NCBI GenBank assembly: GCA_024102815.1
Contig: JAGFJJ010000046.1
Location: 1-64,000, forward strand
Origin: Phycisphaerae bacterium
GTDB taxonomy: Bacteria; Planctomycetota; Phycisphaerae; UBA1845
Length of the DNA: 64,000 bases
Direction: 5' to 3'
Each line of letters opens with the position of its first letter. Position 1 is the stretch's first letter. The notes beneath the pieces were generated by a model. That model was not told the origin of the DNA. It ran no database searches and was given only the letters and a program-made list of their open reading frames with translations. Below are positions 60,501 to 64,000 of this stretch, in pieces. Made by a program: the position numbers and the translations under genes.

Positions 60501-62409
60501 CGTCGTTGCAATCGGCAACGCCATCGCCATCGGAATCCATGTCGCTGACGCCGCAACCACAGATGCCGGGGCTGGTCTTGGACGGATCGCCGGGGCAATC
60601 GTCGTTGCAGTCGGCCGTCCCGTCGCCGTCGCTGTCGACGTCGGACTCGCCACACCCGCAAACGCCGGGGCTCGTCTTGTCGGGATCGTTCGGGCAACCG
60701 TCGTGGCAATTGGCCACGCCATCACCATCGCTGTCCGAATCGGCCACGCCGCACCCGCATATACCCGGGTTCGTTTTGTTCGGGTCACTCGGACAGCCGT
60801 CGTTGCAGTTGGCAACGCCGTCCTGATCGCTGTCCGCGTCGCTCACGCCACAGCCGCAGATGCCCGGAGCGGTCTTGTTCGGATCATTCGGGCAACCATC
60901 GTTGCAATTGGCCACGCCGTCGCCGTCGCTGTCCGCGTCACTCACGCCGCAACCACAGACGCCCGGCGCGGTCTTGTTCGGATCATTCGGACAGCCGTCG
61001 TGGCAATCGGCCGTACCGTCGCCGTCGCTATCTTCGTCGCTCACGCCACAGCCGCAGATACCTGCATTCGTCTTATTGGGATCGTTCGGACAAGCGTCGT
61101 GACAATTAGCCGTACCGTCGCCGTCACTGTCGATGTCCGGCGTACCGCATCCGCAGATGCCGGGCGAGGTCTTGTTGGCGTCATTGGGGCACGAGTCGTT
61201 GCAGTCGGCTGTGCCGTCGCCGTCGCTATCTGTGTCCGGGACACCACAACCGCAAATACCTGGTTCCGTCTTGTTCGGATCGTCGGGGCAGGCATCGGCG
61301 CAGTCGGCCGCGCCGTCCTCACAGGTTCGCCCATGGCGCGTGCACCGGGGATCATCACATCCGACCGGATTTTGACCGTCCCCATCACCGCAGCAATACC
61401 GCTGGTTCCACGACCCGTGCTGTTTTCCCTTGCAGTCCGAGGGGCACGATAGACAGTCCTCGCCCGCGGCAGGCTCGCAGACCTGGTTCCCGCAGACGCC
61501 GCTGCTTCCGCCGTCGCCGTCGTCGTCCGAGACCCCGCAACCGCACTGCCCGGGTTCGGTCTTGTCGGGATCGTCCGGGCAACCGTCGACACAGTCGGCC
61601 GTCCCGTCACCGTCGCTATCGGTGTCTTCGTTGTGGCACCCGCACTGGCCGGGCTCCGTCTTATCCGGATCGTCAGGGCATCCATCGATGCAGTCCGCCA
61701 CGCCGTCGCCATCGCTGTCCGTGTCGGGAACGCCGCAACCACAGACACCCGGAGTGAGCTTGTAGGGATCGTTGATACAGCCATCGACCACGACCTCGAT
61801 GATCAAGTCGTTGAAGTCGCGATCGCCGCCCGTGTTCTGATCATCCCAGCAAAGCACCCATGTCGTGGTCTGGATCGTCGGGCCATCCACGAGGAAAGTG
61901 ATCATGTGATCGAGGCCGTCGCTGTTGCGCGAAACGTCCGACGACCAGTTCCCCCCGGAGGTGTTGTCAACCCAATGGAAATCGCCCCCGGCAAGAGAAA
62001 TACCGGCCGCCTGTCCATCCACGTCGTATTGCGAGCCGGTCACGTTGAACAGGATTGTCTTGACGTTGTTGCGCTCCCATCCAAAAGCGTGGCTGAAAGC
62101 CGCAAATTTCACTTTGGCGTTGATGATGACGATGCCGTCCGTCCAGGTCTGGTCGGTGCGGCCGACGAGGTTCACGGTTCCCTGGAGCAGCTCGAGCGTG
62201 GCCCCTTCATAGGACGCGCTGGAGCCGGAATAATCCTGTACGCGCGTAAAGGTGGTGCCTGGAGGATACAGGTTCTCCAATACATCCATCACCTGTGGAT
62301 TCCCCGGAGTTATCGGGGTGGTGCCCGCCAAAGCGTCCGCGGCGGAGAACACACTGAAAAGCGCAACCAAAGGTAGTGCGATGCTCGTCAGTCGGGGGAC
62401 GCGACGCAT
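54565..62409 (-). CDS. Giant TSP3-repeat surface protein with DUF4114 and IPTL-CTERM
   Basis: 2614 residues from ATG 62409 (AAGGCAGG upstream); an open extension above it lacks a signal peptide. Signal peptide RRVPRLTSIALPLVALFSVF ends near ADALA. Residues 30-210 form a DUF4114-like domain ending TTTWVLCWDDQNTGGDRDFN. From 223 to about 2557 are 67 complete 33-residue thrombospondin type 3 units of the form CGCGVxDxDSDGDGxxDCxD then GCPNDPNKTxPGx, each with Ca-binding Asp. Units 19, 36 and 50 are extended by 20 residues and unit 3 by 64. The tail IPAVSEWGLAVLTLLLLTGG with KLYFGRR is an IPTL-CTERM signal. Expected on the cell surface, rigid when Ca-bound. Confidence 0.88.
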   Translation of the reverse strand: MRRVPRLTSIALPLVALFSVFSAADALAGTTPITPGNPQVMDVLENLYPPGTTFTRVQDYSGSSASYEGATLELLQGTVNLVGRTDQTWTDGIVIINAKVKFAAFSHAFGWERNNVKTILFNVTGSQYDVDGQAAGISLAGGDFHWVDNTSGGNWSSDVSRNSDGLDHMITFLVDGPTIQTTTWVLCWDDQNTGGDRDFNDLIIEVVVDGCINDPYKLTPGVCGCGVPDTDSDGDGVADCIDGCPDDPDKTEPGQCGCHNEDTDSDGDGTADCVDGCPDDPDKTEPGQCGCGVSDDDGDGGSSGVCGNQVCEPAAGEDCLSCPSDCKGKQHGSWNQRYCCGDGDGQNPVGCDDPRCTRHGRTCEDGAADCADACPDDPNKTEPGICGCGVPDTDSDGDGTADCNDSCPNDANKTSPGICGCGTPDIDSDGDGTANCHDACPNDPNKTNAGICGCGVSDEDSDGDGTADCHDGCPNDPNKTAPGVCGCGVSDADSDGDGVANCNDGCPNDPNKTAPGICGCGVSDADSDQDGVANCNDGCPSDPNKTNPGICGCGVADSDSDGDGVANCHDGCPNDPDKTSPGVCGCGESDVDSDGDGTADCNDDCPGDPSKTSPGICGCGVSDMDSDGDGVADCNDACPNDPGKITPGACGCGISDVDSDGDGTADCNDACPSDPSKSQPGVCGCGVADTDTDGDGTANCNDGCPNDPNKVNPGVCGCGVSDVDSDGDGVRDCNDGCPNDPQKTTGGQCGCGEPDTDTDGDGTADCHDSCPNDPDKTSPGVCGCGVSDVDSDGDGVRDCNDGCPNDPNKTMAGQCGCGQPDTDSDNDGTADCNDGCPSDPGKTSPGICGCGTPDTDSDNDGVVNCNDGCPDDPDKTNPGVCGCGVSDVDTDGDTVPDCVDQCNGGPDVDSDGDGVLDCQDGCPNDGNKTSPGVCGCGVSDVDSDGDGVRDCNDQCPNDPNKTQPGQCGCGAPDDDSDGDGTANCNDGCPNDPNKTSPGVCGCGVSDVDSDGDGVRDCNDQCPNDPNKTQPGQCGCGVADTDSDLDGTADCNDGCPNDPNKTSAGICGCGVADTDSDGDGTANCHDGCPNDPNKVSAGICGCGVSDADSDGDGTADCDDGCPSDPNKTTAGECGCGLADTDSDGDGVADCNDACPLDPNKVTPGVCDCGTPDTDSDGDGTADCNDGCPTDPDKVAPGVCGCGTADTDSDGDGVADCVDGCPNDPNKTAPGICGCGVGDGDTDGDGTANCNDGCPNDPNKTAPGICGCGVADADADGDGTANCNDGCPNDPNKTAPGACGCGVSDVDSDGDGVADCNDDCPNDPNKTSPGVCGCGVADVDSDGDGTLDCNDGCPNDPDKVSAGVCGCGVADTDSDGDGTPNCVDGCPNDPGKTEPGLCDCGTPDTDTDGDGTPDCHDSCPDDPDKTEPLICGCGVTEGDGDGDGFPDCIDGCPNDPNKTSPGICGCGVADDDSDNDGVADCNDQCENAPDVDTDGDGWLDCDDGCPFDADKSDPGLCGCGVADTDSDGDGEPDCTDTCPNDPNKIEPGQCGCGVADTDSDGDGVADCNDGCPNDPNKTAPGVCGCGVSDVDSDGDGVRDCNDGCPNDPNKVAPGVCGCGVADTDTDGDGAADCVDACPSDPNKVSPGICGCGTPDVDSDGDGVANCNDGCPNDPNKVAPGICGCGIEDTDTDGDGTADCHDDCPNDSNKTSPGICGCGVSDVDTDGDGTLDCNDGCPNDPNKTTPGVCGCGASDADADGDGTANCNDGCPNDPNKTSPGICGCGVADTDSDGDGTANCLDGCPNDPTKTAPGLCGCGVSDVDTDGDGTADCNDDCPDDPTKTSPGICGCGVSDVDSDGDGVADCNDACPNDPNKIMPGACGCGISDVDSDSDGVADCNDACPSDPNKSQPGICGCGVPDTDNDGDGVPNCNDGCPNDPDKVSPGVCGCGIADTDSDGDTVPDCVDQCDGGPDIDSDGDGVLDCDDDCPNDPNKTDPGICGCGIADTDSDGDGTADCNDQCPNDPNKTMPGACGCGLADTDTDGDGTADCNDACPLDPNKTDPGICDCGTPDTDTDGDGTADCNDGCPNDPDKTAPGVCGCGTADTDSDGDGTPNCVDGCPNDPGKIDPGICGCGTPDTDSDGDGTADCQDGCPNDPNKVAPGICGCGTPDTDTDGDGTADCLDGCPNDPNKTSPGDCGCGVPDTDTDGDGTADCLDGCPNDPNKIAPGICGCGVSDVDSDGDGVADCNDGCPNDPNKTDPGICGCGIADTDTDSDGTADCNDGCPNDPNKTDPGICGCGVADTDSDSDGTANCNDNCPNDPNKIDPGICGCGVADTDSDGDGTADCIDGCPDDPGKIDPGLCGCGVADTDGDADGTPDCQDGCPADPDKVAPGACGCGVADTDSDGDGTADCNDDCPSDPGKITPGQCGCGVADTDSDGDGTANCNDGCPNDPNKTGPGACGCGVIDVDSDHDGVPNCIDLCPGDPNKATPGVCGCYSADEDNDHDGVMNCLELCPNDPNKVVAGVCGCGKWDIDQDFDGVKDCLDGCPFDREKTDPGFCGCGRVDADIDGDGQMDCQAGIPAVSEWGLAVLTLLLLTGGKLYFGRRSDTSPVIAR
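54739..61743. repeat. 99-bp coding repeat array, 67 units
   Basis: DNA-level array encoding the TSP3 units. Unit boundaries computed from the protein give 2335 residues: 67 x 33 plus 124 extra (64 in unit 3, 20 each in units 19, 36 and 50), which matches the coordinates exactly. Long antisense open frames along the array are by-products of the repeat composition. Confidence 0.85.
61255..61545 (-). other. Non-TSP3 Cys-rich insert in repeat unit 3
   Basis: Unit 3 is 97 instead of 33 residues. The extra part includes CGNQVCEPAAGEDCLSCPSD followed by a Gly/Cys-rich loop with GSWNQRYCCGDGDGQNPVGC. The CGNxxCE...GEDCxxCPxDC pattern is a small Cys module seen in many secreted bacterial proteins. 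Confidence 0.6.
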
Positions 62410-63272
62410 GTTTACCTGCCTTCTTCTTGAGCGTGAACGAAGCGAGTCTGATGCAACCGACCGGCACGCAATGCGCGCAGGTACGGGCGCCAAACCCTCC
62501 CAGCTTCTGAATCGTGCATTGACCAAACTATTCAAGAATGGGATGCCGCGCAAATAAGCCGTCCGCTGAGCTCGGCTAGTCGAGCTCAAGAAAGGCCCCT
62601 CCCGGACGGCTCCAACGCGCGCGGTCTTTCCCTCCCTTACCGCATGCCCAGCACTCTAGCACATTTCAACGCGGGTACCAATTCAATTCTTCACCATGTT
62701 GCCACGCGTGTTTCGCGTTTGCACCAAACGAAGAATCCGCTCTGAATCCCGGTTGGAGCATCTGATCGGGCTGGGCAAGCCCGGTGAATTGGGAATTGAA
62801 TGGAAGGCGCGGAATTGGTAACATGGATGGCTTGATGTGTCCTGTGAGTTGTCATCCAAGGGGCTTTGGCGATGTTGCGAGGCTCGCCGGGACGCATCAG
62901 TTTACCGGGCCGTCCGGGGGTGGGCCGAAGCGGCCAGCCGTTCGTAACTATCGGACGACCAATTTGTTGCAGCGGTTCAGCAGCGCGGAGAATCTTTGCC
63001 CGCCCATGGCGACGCGGGGCCCAAACGCGGCCTATGATGACATGACGGTGCGGACCCGGATCCGAATCTTCCTCCAGAATACAGGGGAACCGGATCGGGC
63101 CATCACTGTCGAGGATCCCACCTCTGAACGGACTTGAGGGGGCCGAAGAGCGCCGACGAGTTGCTCCTGGGGGGGCGGCGCTTACAGCGGTCGGGGGATG
63201 AAGTGGACGATTCCGCGCGGGGGGACACGGAAGCAAACCCAGAGCCTATACCGTGGTGAATCCGAGGAGGCC
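62410..63272. other. Divergent intergenic region between TSP3 and VWA genes
   Basis: 863 bp without a supportable gene; open frames on both strands lack signal peptides, domains and good ribosome binding sites. A candidate minus-strand promoter is at 62653-62681. Confidence 0.5.
62653..62681 (-). promoter_or_regulatory. Candidate promoter of the TSP3 gene
   Basis: On the minus strand TTGGTA (62681-62676), a 17-bp spacer and TAGAGT (62658-62653). Start would be near 62646, giving a leader of about 235 nt. Confidence 0.35.
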
Positions 63273-64000
63273 ATGCCCACCACTCCAGGGTTGGGGATCG
63301 CGGTCCGGCGTATTCCGGCGGCCAGCGCGCTCGCTGTCGCCTCGGCCGTTGCCTTTGCGCTGATCGTTGCCGTGTCCGGCGTCGACGCGGCGCCGCGGGA
63401 GCTGCGTGCGTTATCCGGCGCAAAGCAGGCCGTTTCATCGCGGGGGACCTGCACGGCCGACGCCGATTGCGTCGACCACACCGTCTGTACAACGGATCGC
63501 TGCGATAACGGAACCTGCGTCCACACGCCGGTGCCCGATTGTGTCGCCTGCGATCCAATCGCCTCGTGCCCTCCGCTCGACGTCGTGTTCCTTCTCGACA
63601 CGTCCGGATCGATGGGTGACGAAGCCGCGGCACTTTGCACCAAGATGGCCCAGATTGTCAGCGATCTCACCGCTGAAGGAATCATCGTATATCCTCATTT
63701 TCTGGGCATCTCTGAAACACCGGGCGGGCCCTTCTCCTGCCTGAGCAATGATGTCGTAAGTCTTCTTGGGGGCGATGTGCCGGGAACGATGAACACCTGC
63801 CCGTTTCCGCAACCCCTTTCCGCCTTCGAGTCCTGGGGTCCGGCGACGGCCATCGTGGCCGAGCGATTCGCCTGGAATGCCGGCACGAAGCACGTGATTA
63901 TCCCCATCAGCGACGAGGGGCCCTGCAACGGCGACCTCCCCGACGGGTGCAACGATCCGGGCGACGACCGCGATTCGGTCTCAAACGCCATCGAAGTCGC
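63273..64000 (+). CDS. Secreted VWA-domain protein (3' end outside window)
   Basis: Open from ATG 63273 (GAGGAGG just upstream) to the window edge, 242 codons. Signal peptide with RRIPAASALAVASAVAFALI and likely cleavage near GVDA. A short Cys-rich unit at about 57-100 (CTADADCVDHTVCTTDRCDN) is like those in the 4904-8842 protein. From residue 103 a von Willebrand factor A domain begins: DVVFLLDTSGSMGDEAAAL gives the MIDAS DxSxS, and a later segment KHVIIPISDEGPCNG carries the second metal-site Asp. Probably a surface protein binding ligand through a metal ion; remainder unknown. Confidence 0.82.
   Translation, partial: MPTTPGLGIAVRRIPAASALAVASAVAFALIVAVSGVDAAPRELRALSGAKQAVSSRGTCTADADCVDHTVCTTDRCDNGTCVHTPVPDCVACDPIASCPPLDVVFLLDTSGSMGDEAAALCTKMAQIVSDLTAEGIIVYPHFLGISETPGGPFSCLSNDVVSLLGGDVPGTMNTCPFPQPLSAFESWGPATAIVAERFAWNAGTKHVIIPISDEGPCNGDLPDGCNDPGDDRDSVSNAIEV

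Noticed and set aside
57316-61452. Very long plus-strand open frame (about 1378 codons) opposite the TSP3 gene, with others nearby
   Set aside because: It mirrors the 99-bp coding repeat; stop-free antisense frames follow from the composition. No signal, start context or domain, while the minus-strand protein is clearly real.
54739-61743. Possible CRISPR or satellite array
   Set aside because: Repeats are 99 bp, imperfect, without unique spacers, and in frame through a secreted protein.
62691-63236. Open frames on both strands between the TSP3 and VWA genes
   Set aside because: No ribosome binding site, signal peptide or recognisable motif; composition unlike neighbouring proteins.

Overview
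The window is GC-rich bacterial chromosome, most likely from a planctomycete (Planctomycetota, possibly Phycisphaerae or a relative). This is inferred from combined hallmarks, not from a marker gene: four small membrane proteins with CxxCGY/CPECG zinc ribbons, PEP-CTERM and IPTL-CTERM sorting tails, dockerin- and cohesin-like segments in Cys-rich secreted proteins, a giant thrombospondin type 3 (TSP3) repeat protein, a VWA protein, and a MetK with SMGHPDK instead of the usual SEGHPDK. I see no tRNA, rRNA, CRISPR array, transposase or phage gene.

Layout. 1-1650: the 3' end of an RHS protein with a Cys-rich tail, a small membrane gene and a second, decayed RHS piece. 2.1-4.7 kb: pyrB, then an ECF sigma/anti-sigma pair. 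4.9-10.2 kb: a 1312-aa secreted protein with two cohesin-like domains and a dockerin, then a PEP-CTERM protein. 10.2-15.2 kb: a membrane-anchored unknown, a shortened uvrC, a membrane protein and a GAF-receiver regulator. 15.5-18.7 kb: an LPS-core style set (heptosyltransferase, sugar kinase, GT4 glycosyltransferase) in tightly coupled order. 18.8-30.5 kb: a zinc-ribbon membrane protein, M20 peptidase, dapB, threonine synthase, M50 peptidase and rhomboid sharing a C-terminal motif, Nudix hydrolase, dxr and an oversized rseP. 30.7-35.8 kb: pilZ with a decayed partial duplicate, a NeuD-type acyltransferase with an acyl carrier protein, a ferredoxin, a lipoprotein and a PHP phosphatase. 35.8-42.6 kb: metK, two tandem related candidate small RNAs, two GT-C membrane proteins, rpmI-rplT and a small Kazal-like secreted protein. 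42.6-51.1 kb: rmuC, a radical SAM gene, a four-gene quinone operon (ubiE, unknown TPR membrane protein, ubiX, ubiA), superoxide dismutase and carbonic anhydrase. 51.1-64 kb: surface proteins, namely a lipoprotein, a dockerin protein, a 2614-aa TSP3/IPTL-CTERM protein with 67 complete 33-residue units, and the start of a VWA protein.

How they fit. Most genes are housekeeping: pyrimidine, lysine/threonine, isoprenoid, SAM, quinone, ribosome and DNA repair. Between them lie cell-envelope genes: LPS core, envelope proteolysis and large Ca-binding or Cys-rich secreted proteins probably anchored by exosortase-type sorting encoded elsewhere. The most novel signal is the pair of tandem structured RNAs at about 37.3 and 37.6 kb, whose terminator-like hairpins differ by compensatory base changes while their CCUCC-containing box and C-rich loop stay conserved.
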